A DNA stretch of 64,000 nucleotides, taken from assembly GCF_000378125.1 (NCBI RefSeq), contig NZ_KB899241.1, positions 2,083,652 through 2,147,651 of the forward strand. The letters run 5' to 3'. This DNA is from Rudaea cellulosilytica DSM 22992. GTDB taxonomy: Bacteria > Pseudomonadota > Gammaproteobacteria > Xanthomonadales > Rhodanobacteraceae. The notes beneath the pieces are model-generated. The model made no database searches. It was given only the letters and a program-made list of their open reading frames with translations, and was not told the DNA's origin. Positions 1-8,025 of this stretch are shown in pieces. A program made the position numbers and the translations under genes. Positions within the stretch are counted from its first letter, which is position 1. The number at the start of each line of letters is the position of its first letter.

Positions 1-106
1 TACGACCAACGAGCGTCCGGTAGCGACCACGCTCGTTGCAGGTGTTTGAGATGTCTCCCCGGAGGCGCGAAAGCATAGGTGAGGCGCTCAGATCCGCAGT
101 TGCGAT

Positions 107-1051
107 CTATTCCCACGGCGTATAGTGTGTCGTGACCCGTCCGGTGAGCTCGTCCAACGTGTATGAGATCGCTTCTGGTCGCACGATCGGACAAATCTGC
201 GGTGCCAGTTCCAACAAAGTGCGTTTGCCTTCAAATGCCTGCGCTGGCCATCCCCCCTCAAACTTCGCTGTCAGCGCCTGCCACAACAGCGAGACATAGG
301 ACACGCCATCACCATCCTCCAGTTCAAGCGAGGAGCAGAGCAGGCCAATGAGATGGCCACCTTCGTCGAAAACGGGTCCGCCGCTCATTCCTCCCCATGA
401 GGGGCAGTCGACCTCAAGAACGGGCCACGGCAACATCGCTTTGTCGCGACCTTGTGGATACCGCTCCTTCACAACGCCGGCGGACACCAGGAGCATCGCA
501 TCGACGCCATAGCCACGCTCACCATTGTTCATTGACCGTGTCGCTGAGTTCGCCCTGAACCCAACGATCTGCAGACGATCGCCAATCTTTGGTAGTCGGG
601 TCGAGACGATTGCCTGTCGAAAAGTCCGTTCCGGCGGCATCGCAGAGTTCAACTCAAGTCCAAGGATCACAATATCCACGTCCGTCAAGATCGTCATCTT
701 CTTGACGGTCCAGACGTTCATTCCGCTTTTTGCGATGCCAATGCACATGGCGTGCCTCTCGCCCTTCATCAGTCGATCAAGGTGCGACTTGATCACGTGT
801 TTTGCTGTCAGAGCAATTCCGGGTGCAACGATGATAGCTGAGCCTTCGACGTTGTGTTCGTCGGCATCTGCGAAGTGGAACGACAGAACCGCACCATCGA
901 AGGCGTCAATGTTCTCCATGACGACTGTTGCGTTCTTAGGCAACAGAGTTACGCTGATCGGCTGAAATCCGAGCGTGTCGCCCTCCTTGGGATTCGCGGC
1001 TGGGTCATTGACTACTCGCCCAACTACCTGCTTCTTGGCCTGTTCGTTCAT
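107..1051 (-). CDS. trypsin-like serine protease (S1 fold)
   Basis: The 314-residue protein carries the three landmarks of a chymotrypsin-fold protease in the right order: TAKH with His85, TDVDIVIL with Asp126 and GMSGGP with Ser223. No convincing signal peptide is visible at the N-terminus (it begins with a polar, charged stretch), so a cytoplasmic location is likely. Proteases of this kind without export signals are often accessory genes, sometimes in defence or island contexts; that link is inference here. Its start lies back to back with the truncated S9 gene on the other strand, whose upstream reading frame runs antisense into this gene. Substrate unknown. Confidence 0.85.
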   Translation of the reverse strand: MNEQAKKQVVGRVVNDPAANPKEGDTLGFQPISVTLLPKNATVVMENIDAFDGAVLSFHFADADEHNVEGSAIIVAPGIALTAKHVIKSHLDRLMKGERHAMCIGIAKSGMNVWTVKKMTILTDVDIVILGLELNSAMPPERTFRQAIVSTRLPKIGDRLQIVGFRANSATRSMNNGERGYGVDAMLLVSAGVVKERYPQGRDKAMLPWPVLEVDCPSWGGMSGGPVFDEGGHLIGLLCSSLELEDGDGVSYVSLLWQALTAKFEGGWPAQAFEGKRTLLELAPQICPIVRPEAISYTLDELTGRVTTHYTPWE

Positions 1052-1145
1052 TAGTCTTCACGTCGCTACGAGGGTGCTAGCGGTTTCGAGCTGCGTCCTC
1101 GCAGTCTACGCCTTGTTCGCCCTGCCCAGGGACTCAACAAAACCA

Positions 1146-3191
1146 ATGGAAGAGGCGATCTATGAATTCCATCTAAAGTTGTTCTTCGACATCGATTCAT
1201 CCACCAACCACATTCCCAACGAAATTCTTTCGAAGGATTTTACCGGCGATCCCGACGATCAAATCGCATCGCCCTTCGGCAAAGTGGTGTTTCTTGCGGA
1301 CAACCGCACGCTTGCCTATTTAGGACGAGACGGCGATGAAACGCAGGTTTACACGGTCGATACGGTCAGCAAGAAGGTAAACCAACTCACGCATCACCCG
1401 TCACTTGTTCGCTCATTCGTGGTCGATCCTGACGGGAGTCTGCGCGCATTCGCCGCAGTCGCCGTCCCCGAGAAGAATCAAAGAAAGTCGCGACTGGAAG
1501 GTGACGGCGTTTTCCTCTGGGACAGCAAGCTTTTTCCCTTGCAGTTCGGCTCCTTCTCGCCCATGCCGTTGCTGTGGCAGACGGAAGGGCATCAGATACG
1601 ACAATATTTTTTGAACACTGCAGACGGGCCGAAGCTGTTCTTCGACTCGCGGCAGAGCAAGCCGGCAGAGGCGGTTGACCTTAGCGATCGAAAAGTCGCC
1701 ACATCCGGCGGCACCGAGTCCTGGGAGGACGAAGCGATGCTGCGCGGTTCGTCGACGCTTGCTGAAAATCCCAAGGACAAATCCCTCGTCATGTTTCCGT
1801 ATGCACTGACGAATCATCCGATGCATCCGGAGCGTTACGCGTACTACAACCAACCACTTAACAAAAATGCATTCATACGTCGTCTCGCGGCTCCGTACGG
1901 ACTGGTGAACCCCAATACGGGGAAGGTAGAGGTATTGATCGACGCACCGCACCCGGTCTCCGAACGATACGAAGGTGGAGATGCGTTGTGGGGCCCCGAC
2001 GGCAAATCGGTGCTTATCTACACCTTGTTGCCCGATGCACCGGCCGATCCACCGAAATGGGTGGAAGTCGACATCGCTACGCGCAAGGCGACGCCACTGG
2101 GATTGCCTAAGGACTGGCACCCGATCGCGTGGGCCGCAGATGGCAAGTCGCTGATACTCAGCGGCAAGGATGGCAAGTTCGGCAATGTGCCGCGTACTTC
2201 GAGTGGGTGGGGGAAATTCGTGGAGACGGGCGCGGCCAAGGGTTTCAACAAAGACTGGCCGGTGGCCACGAATGGGCAGAAGCTGGTTGGTGTGCGCGAC
2301 GCGAGTTTGAGTCCGCCGGAGCTTGCAACGTACGAATTGAACTCGGGGAAAGTCGAGGACCTCAGCAATTTCAATCCGCAGCTGCACCAACGCAAATACG
2401 GTTCCGTGGAACTGTGGCATTGGCCGAGCACGAGCCAGAAGGATGCAGCAGGCTTCCTGATCAAGCCGGTGGGCTACAAGTCCGGTACGCGCTATCCGCT
2501 CGTCGTGCTACTCGACGACAACACCATGGGGCGTGTAGGCGAGCCCTACCTGCTCGACGCATCATGGCAGTTGAGCGGTCACGCAATCCAGATGCTCGCC
2601 GCCCAGGGGTACGTGGTGCTGTATCCCCGTGAACCGATTCTACGCGATGTTGTAGAAACCGATGCAGAAGGCAAACGCGTGCGCGAGTACCTCGAGAGCG
2701 CGGTTGCCGAGCTCGATAAGGAAGGGCTTATCGATCCCAAACGCGTGGGCCTGTCGGGTTGGAGCCGCGCGGGCTACTACACCGACTACATGTTGATCCA
2801 TTCCTCGATCAACTTTGCTGCGGCGTCCGCGATCGACGGTGGTGGCGTCGAATACAACGACGGCATGCGGGCCTTCAGCGACGACGAGCTGAAGCATATC
2901 CACACGCCAAAGTTGCTCGAGGCGCATGGCTTGACCTCGCTTGTCTGGCTGGCCGGTATGGCCGATCGCATGACCTCGCTCGGCAAGCCGAATGACATTC
3001 TCTACTTCGCCACTGCGTCACATTCGACCACGCGACCCCTGCACCGCTTGCGCTCTCTCGGCACCCATCTGGATTGGTGGAATTTCTGGCTGAAGGGCCA
3101 GGAGGATCCTGATCCCGCCAAGGCTGACCAGTACACGCACTGGCGCAAGCTGCGCGAGACACAAAAAAGTGCCGGCAAGTTGCCTGGTTGA
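1146..3191 (+). CDS. AtxE2-type S9 isopeptidase homologue, 5'-truncated
   Basis: The predicted protein (681 residues from this ATG) aligns along its length with the intact paralogue at 8026-10272, but similarity begins only near residue 1. The roughly 90 N-terminal residues of the paralogue, including the signal peptide and the conserved DAIEMTRI segment, are absent. The frame stays open upstream to 975, but that part is unrelated sequence antisense to the protease gene. The C-terminal hydrolase domain keeps GWSRAG (Ser540 as nucleophile) and ASHSTTRP (His626). A canonical acidic triad residue is not evident. The C-terminal DPDPAKADQY segment is typical of the lasso-peptide isopeptidase (AtxE2) family. 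Without a signal peptide and part of the propeller it is probably non-functional or mislocalised. Confidence 0.75.
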   Translation: MEEAIYEFHLKLFFDIDSSTNHIPNEILSKDFTGDPDDQIASPFGKVVFLADNRTLAYLGRDGDETQVYTVDTVSKKVNQLTHHPSLVRSFVVDPDGSLRAFAAVAVPEKNQRKSRLEGDGVFLWDSKLFPLQFGSFSPMPLLWQTEGHQIRQYFLNTADGPKLFFDSRQSKPAEAVDLSDRKVATSGGTESWEDEAMLRGSSTLAENPKDKSLVMFPYALTNHPMHPERYAYYNQPLNKNAFIRRLAAPYGLVNPNTGKVEVLIDAPHPVSERYEGGDALWGPDGKSVLIYTLLPDAPADPPKWVEVDIATRKATPLGLPKDWHPIAWAADGKSLILSGKDGKFGNVPRTSSGWGKFVETGAAKGFNKDWPVATNGQKLVGVRDASLSPPELATYELNSGKVEDLSNFNPQLHQRKYGSVELWHWPSTSQKDAAGFLIKPVGYKSGTRYPLVVLLDDNTMGRVGEPYLLDASWQLSGHAIQMLAAQGYVVLYPREPILRDVVETDAEGKRVREYLESAVAELDKEGLIDPKRVGLSGWSRAGYYTDYMLIHSSINFAAASAIDGGGVEYNDGMRAFSDDELKHIHTPKLLEAHGLTSLVWLAGMADRMTSLGKPNDILYFATASHSTTRPLHRLRSLGTHLDWWNFWLKGQEDPDPAKADQYTHWRKLRETQKSAGKLPG

Positions 3192-3219
3192 GGTGCTTTT
3201 CGGAACGAGGTAGGGGTTG

Positions 3220-3345
3220 CACGCTCAAGATCGTCGTTATTCGTGGGCTCGGCAACGATCGTCGTTTCTGCAGAGGCGAGTTCCAGCGTCTTGAAAGCAA
3301 GAAGACGCTGGATTCCGTCGATGTGGATAACGAGCGGAGCTCCAC
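3220..3345 (-). pseudogene. possible remnant of a small PH-like domain protein
   Basis: On the minus strand about 40 codons read smoothly as LVIHIDGIQRLLAFKTLEL and onward. This resembles an internal strand-helix segment of small bacterial PH-like proteins, as I remember them. The sequence on either side does not continue the similarity, so this would be a gene relic in a scarred region between the truncated isopeptidase and the recombinase. The resemblance is from memory of the family and is weak. Confidence 0.2.
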
Positions 3346-3447
3346 ACGACGGTTGCCAGGGGAGGTAAGACCAATGCGCAAGACAGCACCGGATTGCATT
3401 CGCACTCAGACGCGGAGGTTCAGTCTCCTCGCGGAAGAGCGCTGGGT

Positions 3448-3711
3448 ATGAGCGATCTTCGCATTCGCCGGAGGTTCGCGGTATTCCTCGGCATCGTGCT
3501 GTGGTCGTCGTTCTGGACGGGGTTCGGGGCGACGCTACAAGGCAGCGAGTCGTCTTCAGAAGAGGAGGAAGCGGCTTCAATCACGGCGCGTTGCAAGGAG
3601 CTTCGCCGTGAACAACGAAGAGCAATGACGGCTCGCGCGGGTATGCCGAATCAGGAAAGGGAAACTGTTTCACCCCTGATGGTCATTGCCTGCTGGATTC
3701 TCGATGGGTGA
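3448..3711 (+). CDS. hypothetical small protein
   Basis: An 87-residue frame starts at an ATG (residues MSDLRIRRRF). It has one hydrophobic segment (about residues 10-30) that could be a signal anchor, then an acidic run (SSSEEEEAAS) and a basic helix. I recognise no family. It lies between a truncated gene and a decayed recombinase, so it may be spurious or a remnant. Confidence 0.25.
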   Translation: MSDLRIRRRFAVFLGIVLWSSFWTGFGATLQGSESSSEEEEAASITARCKELRREQRRAMTARAGMPNQERETVSPLMVIACWILDG

Positions 3712-3914
3712 GGGCGCGCAGTTGACGTAGATACACACCGAAGAATGGCACTAGCGAGTAAGCCGGCGCCGGCGCCATTAATCGCGATTTGCCGATCTAA
3801 GCGGGGGGAGTTTGCGCTCTTTTGCGTCTAGTAAGGGTGCACGCCCTCTGTCGAGTGCCTTCTACTCGACGGAGATATCCGTTTTTCTCCTCTCAAGCAC
3901 ATAGGACTAGCCGC

Positions 3915-4682
3915 ATGCCCGGTTCTGGCACCGTCGTCGCTGGCGAATTGCCTAGCAAGTTCCCACTCTTGCAGCAAGGCAATTCGACGCCGCCGCGGCA
4001 ATTGATTCAGCTCGCCAAAGTCATCGACTGGCTCGATAACCTTGAGGCAACGGCGCGTGTGCGTGGGAATCGCGCCGCAGTGGTGCGCGCAAAGCGCGAC
4101 CGATCCTTCGTTCTATTGGGGTTCTGGTGCGGGCTGCGCTCCCAGGAGTTGATCCAACTTCGGGTGGAACATATCAGTATCGCGCCCGGCGCCGGCATGA
4201 CTTGCTTTCTGGCGTCGCGCGAAGCAAGGGGCTTGGATGAGGCGGTCCATTGGCTGCCTTCGCTGACGCCTTGGTGTCCGATTGCATCGACTCTTGCATG
4301 GAAGAACGCGGCGAGGTTGACGCAAGGACCGCTGTACCGTGCGGTGAACTATCGAAACGTTGTTTCGGAAGCGGCTTGGGGTCCGTCAAATGTTTTCCGC
4401 TCGTTGCGGCGCATTCTTACCCGCGCTGGATTGCGAGCTCCGAACGATTTCACCGGGCGTTCTCTGCGTAGGGGATTCTCCAGCTGGGCCGAGAGTGACG
4501 GCTGGGATGTGAAAGCACTGATGGAATATGTGCGAGTGGGGAACGAGCATTTGACGATGCTTAGCGACGCCGACGACCACTGCGATCGTCGAAATCGTCT
4601 CGAATCCATCCCTTCTGCAAGTGCTTCACCATTTCCCAAGCAATTTCGAACGAGGCAACGCGTGCATCAGAGGGCATGTTGA
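3915..4682 (+). CDS. tyrosine recombinase/integrase, probably inactive
   Basis: The protein resembles the catalytic domain of tyrosine recombinases. RDRSFVLLGFWCGLRSQELI contains the first catalytic Arg and the following Glu, and SLRRGFSSWAESDGWD with VKALMEYV is the second box with Arg. Two features argue against activity. The usual box-II His before SLRR is Arg (GRSLRR), and where the family normally reads roughly MRYLDADDPF with the nucleophilic Tyr, this protein reads MLSDADDH with no Tyr. The tail after it is unrelated basic sequence. The start is placed at the ATG at 3915; a TTG at 3822 keeps the frame open. It is the main sign of past site-specific insertion at the left of the window. 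Confidence 0.75.
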   Translation: MPGSGTVVAGELPSKFPLLQQGNSTPPRQLIQLAKVIDWLDNLEATARVRGNRAAVVRAKRDRSFVLLGFWCGLRSQELIQLRVEHISIAPGAGMTCFLASREARGLDEAVHWLPSLTPWCPIASTLAWKNAARLTQGPLYRAVNYRNVVSEAAWGPSNVFRSLRRILTRAGLRAPNDFTGRSLRRGFSSWAESDGWDVKALMEYVRVGNEHLTMLSDADDHCDRRNRLESIPSASASPFPKQFRTRQRVHQRAC

Positions 4683-4785
4683 GACGAGTCGATTCGCCTT
4701 CCGGAGCTCGCGAATCAACGACTCGTTGCTCGTTGCTTAGGATCAGGGTGTCGGGGGCATTTGGAATTCACAGTGAGGGACTGGG

Positions 4786-5040
4786 TTGAGAGAGCAAACG
4801 AATCTTGCGAGTTGTGATGATCTCGTTCGTGAGTTGGAGAAGCTTGTTGCAAGCTGGCGCAAAAAGCCTTCGCGATCCCGTGAGTACTCTGAGCGCGTGC
4901 GTTGCAGTGAATTGATCAAAGCTATCGAGAACCGATTCGGTCGAACCTATTACATCGTCGCAACCAACCATCAGCCGGGTGACTATCAAGTATGCAGCGA
5001 CCACCCGATGCTTCGTCAGAACGAGTCAGAAACAACGTGA
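4786..5040 (+). CDS. hypothetical protein, TTG start
   Basis: An 84-residue frame from a TTG codon gives a protein-like composition, with a helical charged stretch (DDLVRELEKLVASWRKK) followed by SELIKAIENRFGRTYYIV. No family is recognised and no strong ribosome binding site is visible. The remainder of the 4683-5288 gap shows nothing else I can support, apart from the leader of the S9 gene that follows. Confidence 0.3.
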   Translation: MREQTNLASCDDLVRELEKLVASWRKKPSRSREYSERVRCSELIKAIENRFGRTYYIVATNHQPGDYQVCSDHPMLRQNESETT

Positions 5041-5288
5041 AAGACGGCTGGGAAAAACTAAAAAACGCTGAACGAATCTTTCGTAGCTGCCAAGCGTCCT
5101 GGCTTGCGCCGTAGTCCCTATTGCGCGTCACCGAAAACGGGTAATTCGAGTCATCAAGGTGGGGCAAACCCGCCTAGCATCGTCTATTGCATACGTACAT
5201 GGGTCTTCGTCGACAAAAGTTTGCCGACGACGGTACCTGTTTCCCCTACTTGTACGTAGATGTTTCGACTGGATGACAAGGTGAAACG

Positions 5289-7844
5289 ATGAAGACGGCT
5301 CAACATTGGTGCATGGTCGGCATTTTCTCCCTGGCTGCGGCAGTGACGCCGGGCAAGACGTTCGCGCAACCGACATCAACGAAGGGAAACACAGCAACCA
5401 AGCGTGCCTATACGGTTGACGACGCCCTGAATCTTGAGCAGATCGGCATGTATTTCGGCGGTCCGTTCTCCTTTGCGCCTGACGGAAACAAGCTTGCCTT
5501 CACGCGCGTGCGAACGAAGAGCACGTTGGCGAACCTCAAGTGGGAGTACCTGTGGGGCAACGCCGGCGGCGATGTATGGGTGCAGGCTGGGCAGGGCGGT
5601 ACCGCATCGAATATCACTAACGGCGTTAGCGATGGATCGGGTTGGTGGTCGCCGCAGTGGTCCCCGGACGGAAACAAGCTAGCGATGTTGTCTACGCGCG
5701 GCGGAAACGTTCGGATCTGGCTGTGGGATCAGAGTTCTGGACAACCGCGGTTACTCTCTGCGCGCGGCGTCGACTTCACCGATCCGCACCTACGTCCCTT
5801 TCTCTGGCTCGACGGCCAACACCTACTCTATTCCGCACTGCCTGAAGGGGAGCAGCCGTTCAGCATGCGTGTCGAACTCGACACGCCCACGATTGCTTCA
5901 CGAGAATGGCCCAAGGTCACAAAAGGCAAGGAGGCTACCGCCAGCGTACTCGATAGCGGCATGCCGATCGATCTCGCCAAGCGATCGCACGGCCAGCTTC
6001 GCCTGGTCGATCTGGCTGGCGGAGAAGAGCGTGTTCTCGTCGATGCCACGACCAGCGAGTGGAGTATCGCACCGAAGCACGATGTCGTCGCTTTTGCGCG
6101 ACAGACGAGCGTGTACGCGCCGAAGGCGAACGAACCCCTTCCGTTTGGAAACAGCGAAACCTACGGGCTGGGTCTTGCCACGCTCAACGGCAAAAATATC
6201 GAGTTGAAGGGCGATGTCAGCCCTGACATTTTCCGGGACTCGCTACGCTGGTCCCCGGATGGCGATCAATTGGCGTTCCTGGGCTATCCCGGCGGCGATC
6301 GACTAAAGCTTCCGGTGCTCTATCGCGTGGATATCGCGCAACGTACCGTAAGCGCACAAGCGCTCGGCGAGCTCGATGCCGCTCCGATCGTCCGCGAGAG
6401 CGCACAGCTCGAATGGACAGGTGATGGCGCCTTGCTTGTGCTCGCGGTAAAGCGGGTGGGCGATGCTAAACCTGACGTGCGTGCGCGGCGCGACTGGTGG
6501 TTGATTGGCAAGGATGGAAGCCGACGTTCTCTTACCGCACAGATGCCGGCAGCGCCTGGGGGGCTATGGGCCGAGCCGACCCATCGCTCGTTTGTCGGGC
6601 TAGCCAAAGGCAAGCTTTGGCGCGTCGATCCGGGTAGCGGCAAGGTCGATGACTTGACCGTGGCGTTCAAACCTGAGATCGCGCAGATCGCTTGGCCTGC
6701 GTATACCAACACGGGTGTAGAGGAATGGCCGCAGCGTGATCGCACGTACACGCAATTGATACTCGGTGTGCGCAATGGGGAGGCGATCGCGTCATATCGC
6801 ATCTCGCTCGTAAACGGGAAGATCGATCCGATCCCGGCGCCCGGTCCGAAAGCAGAATTGAAGATTTTCGAGCCCACCACCGAAACGGCGATCTTCTACC
6901 AAAGTGATCGAGATGGACTGTATCTGTGGCGCCGCAGCCTTAAAGTCGGCAAGACAGATGAACTGATTGCCGCCAACACGTACTTGCGGGAGATCGCAAG
7001 CGGACAGTTCAAGTCGATCGACTACACCAGCCTCGACGGCAAGCCACTCAAGGCATGGCTGTTGCTACCGCCCGACTATGTGGCCGGCAAGCGCTATCCA
7101 CTGTTGACCTGGGTCTATGCCGGTTCGGTCGCTGGACCCAAGCCATCGATCATTGCCGACATCGGTTTCGGCGGCAGTTTGAATATGCAGGTACCCGCGG
7201 CGCACGGGTACGCAGTGCTGATGCCGAGTATGCCGCTCAACCCCGAAGGCATGGTCGACGATCCGATGTTGCGTCTACCGAATGGCGTGTTGCCGGCCGT
7301 CGACAAAGTGGTCGAATTGGGTATTGCCGATCCCAAACGAGTGTTCCTCATGGGGCAAAGTTTCGGCGGCTTCTCGACCTACGGCTTGGTGACGCAGACC
7401 GACCGCTTCGCCGCTGCAGTTTCGTTGGCAGGGTTGTCCGATCTGATCAGCTTGTATGCGCAGTTCGATGCGCGCATGCGTTACCTCGATCATCCAGAGG
7501 AGCACGGCCTTTTCATGATGGCTCTGGCGGAGGCAGCGCAGACGCGCATGGGCGGTCCGCCGTGGAAGGACCTCGGACGCTACATCCGCAACAGTCCGAT
7601 CTTCCAAGTCGATCGCGTCAACACGCCGCTGATGATCATTCAGGGTGACGTCGACTACGTGGCGATCCAGCAAGGTGAGGAGTTCTTCAACTCCCTCTAC
7701 CGGCAGGGCAAGCGCGCGCGTTTCGTGCGCTATTGGGGCGAGGGTCACGTCCTCGAAAGTCCGGCGAACATCCGCGACATGTGGGAACGCATCTTCGGCT
7801 GGTTCGACGAATTCCCGCCGAAGGAAACAGTATCGGCAAAATAG
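5289..7844 (+). CDS. secreted S9 prolyl oligopeptidase-family peptidase
   Basis: An 851-residue exported peptidase. A signal peptide (about residues 1-28, ending near TFAQ) is followed by a long beta-propeller with repeated SPDG-like strands (FAPDGNKLAF, SPDGNKLAM, SPDGDQLAF). The C-terminal alpha/beta hydrolase domain has GQSFGG (Ser691), GDVDYV (Asp789) and GEGH (His820), a complete triad. The start is supported by an AAGGTG Shine-Dalgarno just upstream of the ATG. Members cut short peptides after Pro or Ala, or act as dipeptidyl/acylaminoacyl peptidases. It sits between two isopeptidase homologues and upstream of a sigma-FecR-receptor cassette, which suggests it trims peptides in the periplasm. 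Exact specificity cannot be read from sequence. Confidence 0.92.
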   Translation: MKTAQHWCMVGIFSLAAAVTPGKTFAQPTSTKGNTATKRAYTVDDALNLEQIGMYFGGPFSFAPDGNKLAFTRVRTKSTLANLKWEYLWGNAGGDVWVQAGQGGTASNITNGVSDGSGWWSPQWSPDGNKLAMLSTRGGNVRIWLWDQSSGQPRLLSARGVDFTDPHLRPFLWLDGQHLLYSALPEGEQPFSMRVELDTPTIASREWPKVTKGKEATASVLDSGMPIDLAKRSHGQLRLVDLAGGEERVLVDATTSEWSIAPKHDVVAFARQTSVYAPKANEPLPFGNSETYGLGLATLNGKNIELKGDVSPDIFRDSLRWSPDGDQLAFLGYPGGDRLKLPVLYRVDIAQRTVSAQALGELDAAPIVRESAQLEWTGDGALLVLAVKRVGDAKPDVRARRDWWLIGKDGSRRSLTAQMPAAPGGLWAEPTHRSFVGLAKGKLWRVDPGSGKVDDLTVAFKPEIAQIAWPAYTNTGVEEWPQRDRTYTQLILGVRNGEAIASYRISLVNGKIDPIPAPGPKAELKIFEPTTETAIFYQSDRDGLYLWRRSLKVGKTDELIAANTYLREIASGQFKSIDYTSLDGKPLKAWLLLPPDYVAGKRYPLLTWVYAGSVAGPKPSIIADIGFGGSLNMQVPAAHGYAVLMPSMPLNPEGMVDDPMLRLPNGVLPAVDKVVELGIADPKRVFLMGQSFGGFSTYGLVTQTDRFAAAVSLAGLSDLISLYAQFDARMRYLDHPEEHGLFMMALAEAAQTRMGGPPWKDLGRYIRNSPIFQVDRVNTPLMIIQGDVDYVAIQQGEEFFNSLYRQGKRARFVRYWGEGHVLESPANIRDMWERIFGWFDEFPPKETVSAK

Positions 7845-8025
7845 TTCCTGCGTCCGCGAACGAGATCTTTGCGCGCGACCGCACTGGAGAATATCTGGGA
7901 GCCGGCTTGGATTCCCGGATCCCCGTCGATGGCTTCAAAGCTGTGTCTCGAAGTTGGCAATCCGACGTAGGGGGGAGCCCCTCTTTGTCGTCTCGTATTG
8001 GCAATACTCAGTAGTCGAGGGCGAT

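Noticed and set aside
1413-2420. Long minus-strand frame inside the truncated isopeptidase gene
   Set aside because: Antisense shadow of a high-GC gene; the plus frame has clear family motifs.
7733-8014. 93-codon frame across the gap between the S9 gene and the isopeptidase homologue
   Set aside because: Mostly overlaps the S9 coding region in another frame and has the arginine-rich composition of a shadow frame.
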